From assembly GCA_036346375.1 (NCBI GenBank), contig JAYEVE010000684.1, positions 1-64,000 of the forward strand: a stretch of 64,000 bases of DNA. Direction: 5' to 3'. Under the pieces are notes generated by a model. It did no database searches and was not told the DNA's origin. It saw only the letters and a list, made by a program, of their open reading frames with translations. This DNA comes from Guadua angustifolia. Lineage: Eukaryota > Streptophyta > Magnoliopsida > Poales > Poaceae. Made by a program: the position numbers and the translations under genes. Positions 46,301-56,717 of this stretch are shown in pieces (position 1 is the stretch's first letter; the number at the start of each line of letters is the position of its first letter).

Positions 46301-48653
46301 ATTTCAGAATCTCTTACAAAATATTTTATGATTTTGTGATCTATTATACATTCATTCCTATTGATGGCCATATTAAGCTTTATTAATGGTTGCTAAGCAA
46401 ATAAATTAAACTTATTTCAAAAATTAAATATATTTTCATGATTGAGTTTGTTAAAATTCCGAAGCATATTCAAATTCATTTTATGACTTTATCATTTATA
46501 TTTTTCATATGTACAATAATGTTCATAATAGTGAGTTCACCTCATTTTAAATTTAAATAATTGATCTCGTGATATAAGAATTGAATATTTTTATATATTT
46601 AAACTCATACTGATCTTATAATCATATAAAAATTTATTTCAATATTTTATGAATTATTCTGCACAAACCTTTATTAAAGACCATAATGGAATTCTAGCAA
46701 AATTAAATTCCAATAAATTGCTCAAGTTCAAAAACTAAATATTTTTGTACATTTAGATTCTTTATGATTTTAGATGAATAATGAAATTTATATCACCGAA
46801 TTTTGATTTAAATTGCAAAAGATATTCAATCTTGGGTTTTATTCTTGTATGGAATGGAAATGGGAAATTGAAAATGCGTTTCCTAACTTGAGAAGCGCCT
46901 TCCCTTTTGAAGAGAAGTCATGACCGGTCGATGTATGGGTCACGCCGATCGAGATCGAGAGCAGAAAGCACCGGCTAGGGCTTTCATGCGACGGCTCTCC
47001 GGTGATTCTCGGCGGCGGCGACGGCATGGGAAGAGATAACTCGGCGAGAGAACTTCGGGAGGTCTCAATTCACCGAGATGCAGCAGTGGGCGCATCCAAG
47101 CTTGGGCGGCGGCGGCCATGGTGGCTCGGTGGAGAAGACAACCAGGAGTATTAGGGATTGAATTGGTGGTATTTTGAGCATGAAAGGATGCCAAGGATCT
47201 CATTTTTCCGGTCGGACCGGGTGGAAACTCACCGGATAATCCCGCCCGGTGGCCGGTCACGGGGAAGATGAGGCGCACGGCTGCAGCTTGATTCCGCATG
47301 AAGGGGCTCGAATGTTTTTGAGGGGATTTGATTCTTATGGCTTGGTGATGCTCTAGCCCAACCGGATTTGGGAATGGTTGGCTCTAATGCTCGAATCGAT
47401 CTCGGCTCTGAGCTCTGAAGCTTGGCAATGGCGGCAAGAACAAGGGCTCATGAAATTGTTTTACCGAGGAGGGAAGAGGAAGTAGAGGGGAAAGAAGGCA
47501 CTGCCTCTGGTGGTCTCTAAGGTGCAACGCATTGGCTGAGAGACTGCGAATGAGTCGGCCTTGGTTGAGATGGGTCTCGGTTGTGAGCTTCTCCAGACGC
47601 GACAAAGGAAAACAGGGGCGAGCTGGCTGCGGTATGGCGCGAGAGGGCAGTGGGTCTTCGTGGCAGCAATCGGGCTCTTGGGCGACGCTGCAAGGACCGG
47701 AGTAGGTGAGGAAGTCGCTGGAAAAGGGAGAGAGAACGGAGGGGGGATGAACTCAGCTCGGCTTGGGCGACAGGGAGGAGGAAGGAAGCAAGCCAGAGGC
47801 TGACCCGTGGGTCCGGGACCACTGTCAGTGAGGTGAGGCGCCAAAAGAATTGAACCCGGCTCCGATGCTTCTAGACTTCAATTTTTATTGCTGTCAAATG
47901 GGAGTAGGAAATTGTCAAACTTTATGACCATGGTCTTTGAGTATATTTTGATTTCTGGTAAAATTCTGAGATTAAAATGAGCTACCGAAAAATTATAAAT
48001 ATTCTGACAACAGTGACTGCTCCTAATTTCTTGTTTCGGATTTTGATTTTTGATTGAGATCAATTGAAGTCTATTATTTTTGAAATTTTGTTTTTCAAAT
48101 GGATTTGGTCTCAGAATTATACTGTAAAATTTTCAGCTCAAAACCTTACTCCATTATTTAATAAAAATTCTGACATTGCAAATTTCTAGATTTTCAGGGT
48201 TTCTGTTTTTAAATTTGGAAAAGTCTTAAATTATATTATTGATTTATGATATTTTTACCAGAGGTATATATTGCATTGGGGTTCTCATGATAAATTTTTC
48301 AGCTCCATTTGAGATTCCAAAATATTTTATAAATTCTGACAATGCATTGTTTTGATTTTAAAAGTTGTCTTTCTAATTTATCTTTTCATTTCTTTATGCA
48401 TAAAATTTCATTTGTTGGCTAAAATGATTTACTTACATGCTCAGGGTTCTCATGGATATTTTTCTAAATTTTTACTTTTTACATTTTTCCCTTTTCTCTT
48501 TTTCATTCTTTATTGCTCATTTGTTTACTTTTTCTTGCAACACAAAATCCAAGAAAATCCAAATAAAGCAAACAATATTCAGAAATTCCAGAAATATTCA
48601 CAATCAAATTTAAATATTATAAATTTATTATTCTTAATTTTCGGGCTGTTACA
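43359..48653 (-). repeat. 5' LTR of the Tekay-like element
   Basis: 5295 bp, from TGAGACGACTCCC to GGGCTGTTACA, collinear with 32934-38193. It has the same palindrome (GTGAGTACTTTACGTACTCAG, about 43690) and the same GC-rich block (46880-47845). Differences from its partner concentrate at CAG/CTG sites. Confidence 0.88.
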
Positions 48654-48842
48654 CCCGTATGCCTTGTTCCAGCCATACCATAGCCTCACCCCATCAACCA
48701 GCTCCACTGCCTCCCCGTCTCCCCCCGTGAGCGCCTCCCTCAACCTACTGACATTATCCACCGCGGTGAACCTCAACAGCGTCACCAGCCTATCTCGCCG
48801 CCCACCATTGGTGACTGCCCCACACAAGATCGACGAGATCAA
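48654..48842 (-). pseudogene. fragment of a CCCH zinc-finger/ankyrin-type gene, upstream half
   Basis: The minus-strand frame has VTLLRFTAVDNVSRLREALT, then GDGEAVELVDGVRLWYGWNK and AYG, running straight into the Tekay LTR. This fits the N-terminal ankyrin region of plant CCCH-type (TZF) zinc-finger proteins as I recall it: a leucine-rich helix, ADNDxxxLRxAL, then LWYGRxKAYE and TPLMVAATYG. The motif continues at 32921-32898 on the far side of the element. Upstream bases to about 48920 may be more of the gene, in another frame. GC-rich coding style differs sharply from the AT-rich LTR. A captured or truncated gene copy is likely. Confidence 0.45.
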
Positions 48843-48976
48843 GAATGTCGCCCATTACCTCCGCTCAACGGATAAGCTCAACACATTTGCAGGAGAGGCG
48901 ATAAGCGGTGGGGTTACATAGATTCAAGAACCAAGAAGATATCTATAAAATTTAGATTAAGAAATAGTTGAATAAA

Positions 48977-48981
48977 GAAGG
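48977..48981. repeat. target-site duplication GAAGG (left) of the solo LTR
   Basis: GAAGG precedes TGATAACATC and recurs at 50873-50877 after CTTGATCCTTCA. Confidence 0.7.
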
Positions 48982-49529
48982 TGATAACATCTAGGCCCCC
49001 TCAATCATTTTATTATGTTGTATCATATAGTTTTGGAGTTGATGACTAAGTCAGTAATCATTAAGCTATGAAGAGTATGGGCTGAAAGCATAAATGAAGA
49101 ATTCTGGACTAACAAGATTAAGGTGTTTTGTTACTAGTTCATGGCTTGGGAGAAGTTTTAAGCCAAGTAGCTAGTGTTAGTTCTTTTTGCCGTACTATAA
49201 AGGGGGATTGTGCACAAGAAAGCACTTTGGTTCATAAGACTAAGATTAAACTGCTTGGAGCTCAAAATTTCTTGAAATCTTTCTTTTTCTTTAAATCAAG
49301 CTCTTCCATTATGTCAGAGTCCAAATATAACGCCAAACTAAATCTACATTGACCATTCTATGTAAGTCTGACCCAAATCAGTTAGAAACAATCCCAACCG
49401 AGCACTCACCATTCACGCCGGACCAAATTCTACTGTTTCTCAAATTCAGTCCGACGCAAAAGCAAATATCTCGGTTATCCTTGTTTTCCAAGTTCTAAAA
49501 GTTCTTTGCATAGAAACTGAAATTTCTCC

Positions 49530-50160
49530 TTCACGACGGATCAAATTCAGTTCAGTCCGTGGTAGAAGTTTCTTTAAGCAATTTCTAACTGAGCAAAATC
49601 CTTTTATGTCGGATCTTTTTTTTCTTACATTTTCTGTCCGGCATACTTGCACTCAGTTTGGCTAAAAGTTTCAAAGTGATTGATCAACCTTTTTAGCCAA
49701 AATTTCCTTGTTCAAATTCCCAACCAAGAAAATATACATTCACTACGGACCAAATAGTCATCATATAAATTTTAGTCCGTCGTAAGTATTTTACCCCGGA
49801 CCAAAATTCATATTAGTTCGTAGGTTCTTTTAAGAAATTCTCAAAGCAAACAGAGAGTTTTACAATTACGCCGGACCAAATCTTTCCTTCAAAATATTTA
49901 GTCCAGCGCCAACATGAATCTCTCAGTTAAACCTTTTTCTTTGTCAAAAAATCCGTGGTTATTGGTTCTACACAAAGCCATCTACGACGGAGCAAATATT
50001 TTGGTCTGGCGTACATATTGAATACTCATTCCTTTATTGTACCAAATCCCATCTACGACGGACCAAATTTTTTGGTCCGACGCAAACTCTCGAATTTGGT
50101 CCGTAGTACACTGAATCAGTATCGCTAACCACTTACACTTAGTCCGTTGTAAACGTATAT
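49530..50160. repeat. palindrome array in the solo LTR
   Basis: Units of the form ACGACGGACCAAAT...ATTTGGTCCGNCG occur near 49533, 49611, 49743, 49795, 49866, 49984 and 50055, spaced about 50-130 bp. The 50055 unit (GACGGACCAAATTTTTTGGT) is a near-perfect hairpin. Confidence 0.75.
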
Positions 50161-50227
50161 TTTTGATATTCTGACACGTACAACGGTCGATGTGATAGGT
50201 GTAACGGCTATATTCATTCCAAATATC

Positions 50228-50236
50228 TATATAAGC
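50228..50236 (+). promoter_or_regulatory. TATA box of the solo LTR
   Basis: CTATATAAG follows AACGG-type motifs (ACAACGGTCG, GTAACGGCTA), like the AACGGCTAG pair upstream of the TATA in the large Sirevirus LTR. Confidence 0.6.
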
Positions 50237-50872
50237 ATTTCTTGAGCCATCTACCACAGAACTTTATGATCTCCTTGACATTTTAGCAAATTTAGAATTT
50301 TCATTCCTTCAAGGAGAGTGTGTTGAACCTCTGAACCAAAAATGCTCACTTTTCAAGTGTCTTTAGCTCCAAGCTTAAGTCTAGTGTTGTGATTGTGAGT
50401 GAACCAAGAGACAGGACTTGTGCAGAATCTATTACTCTTGGGCCTTAGTGATCCTAGACGGCTTGGAGGCTGTGAAGGTGTGACCTGTCCAAAGGAGTTT
50501 ATGGAAGGCCACCTTGTCTGTGAAAGGGTTGAAACTCACCTCACCGGAGTGGTGAAAGAGTTGTCATAGTGGAGACCCAAAGCTACTGCGACTAGATTGT
50601 GGGGGAGCTATACTTCTTGTAGAAGTGCTCCAACGTGATTAGAGAGATCTCAACCACGGATAAAATCATTGTGTCCCTTGTTTATTCTTGTTTCTATTGA
50701 ACATTTTCTTATTATTGTGTTTTCTTTCCGCTGCTATTGTTGCTGCTCTTTACTTTTGTCATCTTACCGAGAGTAGCTATTAATTTGTTTAAGTTATTTA
50801 TATTGTTTCTTAGGAGTTTAAAATTTTGAAAGTTGTCTATTCACCCCCCCTCTAGGCCAACTTGATCCTTCA

Positions 50873-50877
50873 GAAGG
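50873..50877. repeat. target-site duplication GAAGG (right)
   Basis: Exact match to 48977-48981. Confidence 0.7.
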
Positions 50878-51747
50878 CAACAAAAGAGAAAGAGGTAAGA
50901 AGAGATCTAACTCCATGAATCGAAACTCTGCTTCCTTCGGAAGGGAATCAATCAATCCAATCTAATAAGCAACGGAAGCAATCGCCGCCAATTCAAATGC
51001 CAGATCAATGGGAGAAAGGAAAGCAATAAATGAGTCATGCATATTCATTTACCTCCCGCAACGGGATGATCCAGTCCAATCTACCAAGGTGGCCACTGCC
51101 CACTTCCTACTCAGCCACGCGGGTGAGCACACGTGTCGGGGTGAGAGTGGAGAACGGACGTACCACCACCAACTCCTAATTAGGATTAGTAGAGATAGAG
51201 AAACAAACTTATCTAGCCGCGTCATGCATGGCTGTGCGCATGCTGTTGGCCAGCCGGAATCAAGTTCATACGTGATTAGATAAAAATAAAAGATGATCTT
51301 ATCTACACATGCAAATAAATATTTAATGAAAAGGATGCATATGGCAACTCAAAGGCACATGGTAACTTAGAAACTGTATGCGTGCAGTATATGGAAAAAG
51401 AATCGGCCATACAGTATTTGGAAATAGAATCGGATGATTGAGATAAGAGTTTGATACGTCGCAGATCATGTATGCATGCATATCCAACCGAATTAAAAAT
51501 TTCTCCGTTCGCTAATGTATAGTAGATCGGGACAATGACGGTTTCGTCGGGTATACCAGAGAGAGGAGGAGAGAGAAGAGAGGAGGACGGATCATCGTTA
51601 CCAACTAGTAATTAGAAGTAGGAGAGAAACCGGTGTAGTGATGGGTCCAAAGCTCCTGTCGGATGCTGCACTGCTGATGCTAATTCGAGAAGCAATCCAC
51701 ATCCGTTGCTGTGCTGGAGCATTCGAGGTTTCTGTAAGACGGAATAA
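50878..51747. other. intergenic, nothing recognised
   Basis: Mixed composition with a GA-rich run at about 51560-51595. No gene, repeat end or coding signature that I can support. Confidence 0.4.
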
Positions 51748-51757
51748 AGTCCCAACT

Positions 51758-52011
51758 GAGGATAGAGCGATAGCTCAGGGGTAGGAGCGCCCTCGCTCCG
51801 GGGTTGGATTCCATCCTTAAATCTAGTGTCTCTCGTTTAAATAAATACATACATACATGTATACGTGCATGTTAAGTGAGACAGCATGTTTCTGCGCTTC
51901 AAATGCTATAGAGTTTCTAATCACTTCTTTAACATATGTAAAAGGATGCGCATGCGTGCGTGTGCTTGTGATGAGTAGATTGTGTGCGTCCAACTTGTAC
52001 TTAAAAAAAAA
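51758..52011 (+). mobile_element. tRNA-derived SINE with target duplication
   Basis: The 5' part is tRNA-like with an A box (TAGCTCAGGGGTAGG, 51771-51785) and, 17 bases further, a B box (GGTTGGATTCC, 51802-51812), the internal RNA polymerase III promoter. It ends in a 10-base A-run. Imperfect 10-bp duplications AGTCCCAACT (51748-51757) and AGTCCTAACT (52012-52021) flank it. It would move using LINE enzymes. Confidence 0.7.
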
Positions 52012-52067
52012 AGTCCTAACTTCCAAACATATGCCCAATGATACCAAAATCTTCTTGGCAACTGAGG

Positions 52068-52157
52068 ACGTTAATGCTCGATTGGCAGAGCACATTGTTG
52101 AGCATCTCGGTCACCCGTGTTCGATTTTAATCAAACATGTGTGCTTATCTCAAAAAA
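52068..52157 (+). repeat. second tRNA-like, SINE-like unit
   Basis: An A-box-like TGCTCGATTGGCAGAGC (52075-52091) and a B-box-like GTGTTCGATTTTAATC (52117-52132) are followed by CTTATCTC and an A-run at 52151-52157. No target duplication was found. It could be a truncated SINE or a decayed tRNA gene. Confidence 0.4.
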
Positions 52158-52648
52158 ATAGATTCACAAACGTGTGATTCAGTGTAATAGACCTACGCTC
52201 CGGGGGCCATGGAGCCTCTAAAAAACTCCTTAGTGTGTAAATAGGACACCCACACGTGTATAGCATGAGTGTAGTATACGTGAGTCATGTGCGTCCATGT
52301 AAATAAACTTTTTTGCAAATAGACAAAAAAAGGCACAAGGTTTCTTTTTGAGAAATTTCACAATACATTATACTAGTAGTATATGGTGAGTAGTATGAAT
52401 TAGATCTAGTTTTTGATTTGCTAAATATTTTCCTACTACTCTACTATCAGAGGAAATATAAATAAATACTAGATAATCTATTAGATCGAAAAGAATGAAT
52501 GACGATCCGTATTGAATTTAGTGTCTGTAAGAGAGATTCTTTTTAACGAAGAACAGTAAACATGAAGATGATATTCGTTAATATAGAGCGATATGCTCAA
52601 AATCAAAATGACGATTTCTTTATTTGTTTTTTAATACAATATGAGTTC
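52158..52648. other. intergenic, nothing recognised
   Basis: AT-rich, with no supported gene. Confidence 0.4.
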
Positions 52649-52653
52649 AGTCT
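52649..52653. repeat. target-site duplication AGTCT (left)
   Basis: Precedes TGTCGATGATTCGGG and recurs at 55824-55828. Confidence 0.88.
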
Positions 52654-53439
52654 TGTCGATGATTCGGGAACCGGTCCCCCGTCGAGCTTACTTATTGAAT
52701 AAGGGATCAACCTAAGACCCCTTTTTCGCGGGGGGTATAGCGTTCGAGGTCCTGCCGAGCTACGGATAGCGAGGTGGTCGGGACAATCACAACGAACAGA
52801 GGGAGGCTTTTTGATCTGGTTTGGGCCTCTCGCAGGAGAGATAATATCCCTACGTCTAGTGATTGCACTAGCTTCTCGGGGATGTAATACAATATGCTTG
52901 CTCGGGGTGCTTTGGGAGGTTCTAAGGACTAATCCTCCAGACCACCGGCGACAAGCTCTACGTACGAGAAAAATAGGGAAAATGAAGTCCCCCCGAACCC
53001 TTCGTGCGAGAAGGTATTTATAGGGGGTTACAAGCGACACAACATTTATTACAAAGGCGTGCCTTTATTTCGATAATGGGCGGGCAGTTCCTTGTTTCCC
53101 GCGCACACCATGTGCGACGCAGTACAAGTAGCGCAGATCGCGCGCGCAGATCGTGGGCGTCGATCCTTCGAGCATGGCGTAATTAATGCTATGTCATCTT
53201 CGTGAATTGTGCCCAGCCTTTTGGTCGATCCGGGGCTCTTCTTCTGCCTTGGTCGCTAGCCGCACTTTCTTCCCGAGCAAATATGCTCGGGGGCGAACTT
53301 GACAGAGGACGAGGTGGTCCTGCAGGCCGGGCCATCCGGAGACCTTCCTTGGGGACAATGTCCAAGGGCAAACATGGTCGGATGCTGGCCAGCTGCCGGG
53401 GTACGATGGTCGTCTACGGGAATTTCCCAATCCCCGACA
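52654..53439 (-). repeat. 3' LTR of the small Tat-like element
   Basis: TGTCGATGATTCGGG...AATCCCCGACA; partner of 55047-55823. A minus-strand TATA (CCTATAAATACC) lies at about 53008-53022. Confidence 0.9.
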
Positions 53440-53554
53440 GCTAGCGCCCGAGGCTTAAGGGGGAAGTTGCTCGACCGAGCCTTCGCCTTAAGCCTCCAGA
53501 CTTATAGGGAGGATTGGGACTTCGCAGCGAAAAACTACCGCGGCGTTCGAGCAA

Positions 53555-54245
53555 CACTGGCCTCGAAAGAAGAATCTCGCAGCGAAGAACTGCTGTGGCA
53601 TCCGAGCGGCGTTGGCTCGGGGAGAAGAATCTTGCAGCGAAGAACTGCTGCGGCATCCGAGCTGCACTGGCTCGGGGAGAAGAATCTCGCGTGAAGAAGC
53701 GCTGCGACATCCGAGCCGGCTGCTCGGGAGAAGAATCTCGCAGCGAAGAACGCCGCGCATCCGAAGCTGTGGCGGCATCCGGAAGCCGCGCTGGCTCGGA
53801 GAAGAATCTCGCAGCGAAGAGCCGCTGCGGCATCCGAAGCTGTTGGCTCGGGAGAAGAATCTCGCAGCAAGAGCCTGCTGCATCCGAAAGCAATACTGGC
53901 TCGGGAGAAGAATCTCGCAGTGAAGAAGCTGTGGCAACCGAAAGCGCGGCTCGAGGAGAAGAATCTCGCAGTCAAGAATCGCTGCGGCATCCGAAGGGCG
54001 CTGCTCGGGAGAAGAATCTCAGAGCGAAAAGCTGCTGCGGCATCCGAAAGCAAATACTGCTCGGGGAGAAGAATCTCGCAATAAGAGCTATCTGCGGCAT
54101 CCGGAAGCTGCTGCTCGGGAGAAGAATCTCGCGTGAAAAGAGTCATTGCGGCATCCGAAGCCGTTGCTCGGGAGAAGAATCTCGCAGTGAAGAGTCAGCT
54201 GCGCATCCGAAGCGGCGCCTGCTCGGGAGAAGAATCGAGGGGTCG
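53555..54245. repeat. minisatellite, about 13 units of 50-57 bp
   Basis: The core GGGAGAAGAATCTCGCAG recurs at about 53567, 53623, 53677, 53728, 53798, 53849, 53907, 53957, 54009, 54067, 54120, 54173 and 54228. Between cores are GAAGAACTGCTGCGGCATCC and GAGCNGCNCTGGCTCG. Unit length varies by small indels. The core contains GAGAAGAATCTC, a short imperfect palindrome. Long frames through it (for example 53514-54281 plus) are a result of repetition. Confidence 0.85.
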
Positions 54246-54589
54246 CGAGTGAACTCGCACCTCATCCCGGGCATGGATTAGATGCACAGGGGAAGCCAGA
54301 CATAGATCAAATGTCTAGGGAGAAGGCAACTAGCAGATTGCGAGCAGACTCGCACTGCCGCATCCCAAGCATGGGTCAGATGCTCGAGGAGCTGACAGAC
54401 GAGACATGCTCGAACTGCCGCATCCTGGACATGAACTAGACGTCCAGGGAAACTAACTAGTAGGTCACGAGAGGACTCACGCCGCTGCGCTCGGGCGAGC
54501 CCTGGGAGCCCGAAAATGCTTAAAGAAAGAAAAAACCAAAGGGCATACCTACTTACTCGGGAAGACCCGCACTCAAGCGCAGAACTTAC

Positions 54590-54870
54590 CTGGCGCGGAA
54601 GAGACTCGCGCCCGAGCGAAGGACGTGCTCGGCACGGAACATGGACGGTCCCCGAGCGAAACGCGTGCTCGGGGGAAGAGACTCGCGCCCGAGTGAAGGA
54701 CGTGCTCGGCGCGGAACATGAACAGCCCCCGAGCGAAACGCGTGCTCGGGGGAAGAGACTCGCGCCCGAGTGGAGGACGTGCTCAACGCGGAACATGAAC
54801 GGCCCCCGAGCGAAACGCGTGCTTGGGGGAAGAGACTCGCGCCCGAGTAGAGGACGTGCTCGGCGCGGAA
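54590..54870. repeat. minisatellite, about 4 units of 77 bp
   Basis: AGACTCGCGCCCGAG recurs at about 54602, 54679, 54756 and 54833. Each unit also has GCGGAACATG, CCCCGAGCGAAACGCGTGCT and CGGGGGAAG. Confidence 0.85.
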
Positions 54871-55024
54871 CATGGACTCGGTGTGGCCTTCCGGATCAGT
54901 TACACTGGCCACGCCTTCGCCGGCGTAGCACATGTTGCCGTCCTCCACGTCACCGAAGACGCAGAGGTCTTGATTGACTTGAGAATTCGGCATCCTCAAG
55001 GATTCCTCGCGAAAGGACTCAGTC

Positions 55025-55044
55025 GATCCCCACGGACGGCGCCA
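55025..55044 (-). other. primer binding site of the small Tat-like element
   Basis: The minus strand reads TGGCGCCGTCCGTGGGGATC starting two bases from the LTR, a classic Ty3/gypsy PBS form. Confidence 0.85.
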
Positions 55045-55046
55045 GC

Positions 55047-55823
55047 TGTCGACGATTTGGGAACCGGTCCTCCGCCGAGCTTATTTGTTGAATGAGGGAT
55101 CAACCTAAGGCCTCTTTTTCGTGGGGGGTATAGCGTCCGAGGTCCTGCCGAGCTACGGATAGCGAGGTGGTCGGGACAATCACGTAACAGGGGAGGCTTT
55201 TGATCCGTTCGGCCCTCGCAGGAGAGATAATAACCCTACGTCTAGTGATTGCACTAGCTTCTCGGGGATGTATTACAATATGCTTGCTCGGGGTGCCCTG
55301 GGAGGCTCTAAGGACTAATCCTCCAGACCACCGGCGACAAGCTCTACGTACGAGGAAAATAGGGAAAATGAAGCCCCCCTGAACCCTTCGTAAGAGAAGG
55401 TATTTATAGGGAGTTACAAGCGATACAACATTTATTACAGAGGAGCGCGCCACTGTTCTGGACGTGGGTGGGGTAGTTCCCTTGTTTCCGCTTCGCACAA
55501 CATGACGTGGGTACAGTATGCAGATCGCGAAGTCGCAGATCGTGGGCGTCGATCGAGCCGCCGCGTAATTAATGCTATGTCGCCTTCGTGAATTGTGCCC
55601 AGTCTTTTGGTCGATCCTGGGGCTCTTCTTTTGCCTTGGTCGTTAGCCGCACTTTCCCGAGCAAACATGCTCGGGGGCGAACTTGACAGAGGACGAGGTG
55701 GTCCTGCAAGCCGGGCCATCCGGAGACCTTCCTTAGGGACAACGTCCAAGGGCAAACATGGTCGGCTGCTGGCCAGCTGCCGGGGTACGATGGTCGTCTT
55801 CGGGAATTTCCCAATCCCCGACA
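55047..55823 (-). repeat. 5' LTR of the small Tat-like element
   Basis: TGTCGACGATTTGGG...AATCCCCGACA. Similar to 52654-53439 throughout; a minus-strand TATA is near 55400-55412. Confidence 0.9.
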
Positions 55824-55828
55824 AGTCT
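55824..55828. repeat. target-site duplication AGTCT (right)
   Basis: Exact match to 52649-52653. Confidence 0.88.
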
Positions 55829-56556
55829 GATTGTATTATAAAAAATTTGGCACTGTACACTCACTAATTAGATGAAGAAAATAAAAATTACAGGCAGGTC
55901 CCTAGGGTACTTCCTTCGTCGATCGAGATGGAGATTGATGGCAGCTCATCTGCGACAATATGGTTCCGCACCGTTGGCACTCTCTCTGCCACCATGGACA
56001 GCTGATGAGAAGGCCCTCAACCATGCAGCTGCAAACTTTTGTGAGTAGAGAGGATTAGATACAAAGTCAAACTCTTTGAGGTTCGGATTTGAAACAATCC
56101 AACCAGCGTATGGGGGGAGGAAGATCGTCGAGGAGAAGTTGACGTTGGGAAAAGATCTAGCCGGCGGTGAGATCTAGGGCTCCAAGAGACAGTGATAAAC
56201 ACCAAGACCCGCAAGGGGGAAACCACTTGACCTCGAGAGGAGTCTAGAAACTAAGCTTAAACCTAAATCCACTACTAGTAATGTATCGCCGACTGCGAGC
56301 TGGAGAAGAAGCGGAGGGGGGAGGATCTAGTAGGAGAAAGGGAGCTCAAGTGGAGAAAAGGGAGGCGGAAAACGACTATCAATTTTTAGAGCAGTGCTTC
56401 AATGCTTAAAGCAAACGAAGGAGTAAGTAATCACCATCTATTCTTTATTCATGCTTTAATATTTGTGTAACTGTCAAAAAGAAAAACATGGAAGCACCTC
56501 TCCGATTTTTATTATATTGTTTAAACGGGACGGTCACGTGTAATGGAAATGTACGT
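55829..56556. other. intergenic, nothing recognised
   Basis: Mixed-composition sequence downstream of the DUF247 gene. A moderately GC-rich stretch (55900-56380) has no convincing frame. Confidence 0.4.
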
Positions 56557-56562
56557 TTTATT
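56557..56562 (-). terminator. candidate poly(A) signal of the DUF247 gene
   Basis: AATAAA on the minus strand, about 155 bp after the stop codon, a reasonable plant 3' UTR length. Confidence 0.4.
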
Positions 56563-56717
56563 CATAGGGTATGACATGACATTAGCCTTGAAAGGATAAA
56601 CACTTCACACTGTACGATACCAGATCACAAGTACAAACAGTAATCTTCAGGAAAACAGAAATGGAACACAGATGTTTCATAGGGTGGGTGACACGAACAT
56701 GAGCTTTACGACTGGTG

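Larger units (their letters stand above)
32934..48653 (-). mobile_element. Tekay/Del-like Ty3/gypsy element with 5.3-kb LTRs, pol mostly missing
   Basis: LTRs are at 32934-38193 and 43359-48653. On the minus strand TGGTATCAGAGC (initiator-Met PBS) lies three bases from the right LTR, so transcription runs leftwards. The 5.2-kb interior has gag/protease remnants and the C-terminal end of pol but no visible RT or integrase core. Very long LTRs, the Met PBS and the pol C-terminus (YKLELPSQLSSVHKV, HASQLRKCL) fit the chromovirus Tekay/Del lineage. No target duplication could be matched (GAGTC left, CCCGT right). Confidence 0.8.
48982..50872 (+). mobile_element. solo LTR, Sirevirus-type
   Basis: 1891 bp, from TGATAACATCTAGG to GATCCTTCA, with a perfect 5-bp duplication GAAGG and no internal sequence. 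It has the Sirevirus LTR architecture: a palindrome array, then a TATA box (50228), then a transcribed part ending in a C-tract (TCACCCCCCCTCTAGGCC). About 40 bp (49893-49937, AAAATATTTAGTCCAGCGCC...) match the large Sirevirus LTR at 1785-1835. Such solo LTRs form by recombination between the two LTRs of one copy. Confidence 0.75.
52654..55823 (-). mobile_element. small non-autonomous Tat-like LTR element
   Basis: 3.17 kb, with LTRs at 52654-53439 (786 bp) and 55047-55823 (777 bp), a 5-bp duplication AGTCT and a minus-strand PBS TGGCGCCGTCCGTGGGGATC. Both LTRs carry minus-strand TATA sequences (CTATAAATACC). The 1.6-kb interior has no gag or pol and is dominated by two GC-rich minisatellites. 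It would depend fully on another element's proteins. Tat assignment rests on the LTR ends (TGTCG...CCGACA) and the PBS type. Confidence 0.85.

Noticed and set aside
32929..48658. Target-site duplication of the Tekay-like element
   Set aside because: Flanks GAGTC and CCCGT do not match, and shifting the ends by a few bases did not help; left unassigned.
51758..51850. Functional tRNA gene at the A/B boxes
   Set aside because: The B box has a mismatch, no acceptor-stem pairing is evident, and the A-tail and target duplication indicate a SINE.
53555..54245. CRISPR-like array
   Set aside because: Repeat and spacer are not separable, units are similar throughout, and the DNA is plant nuclear.
53514..54281. 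255-codon plus-strand frame as a protein gene
   Set aside because: It is a translation of a 50-57-bp minisatellite, and similar frames exist on the minus strand.
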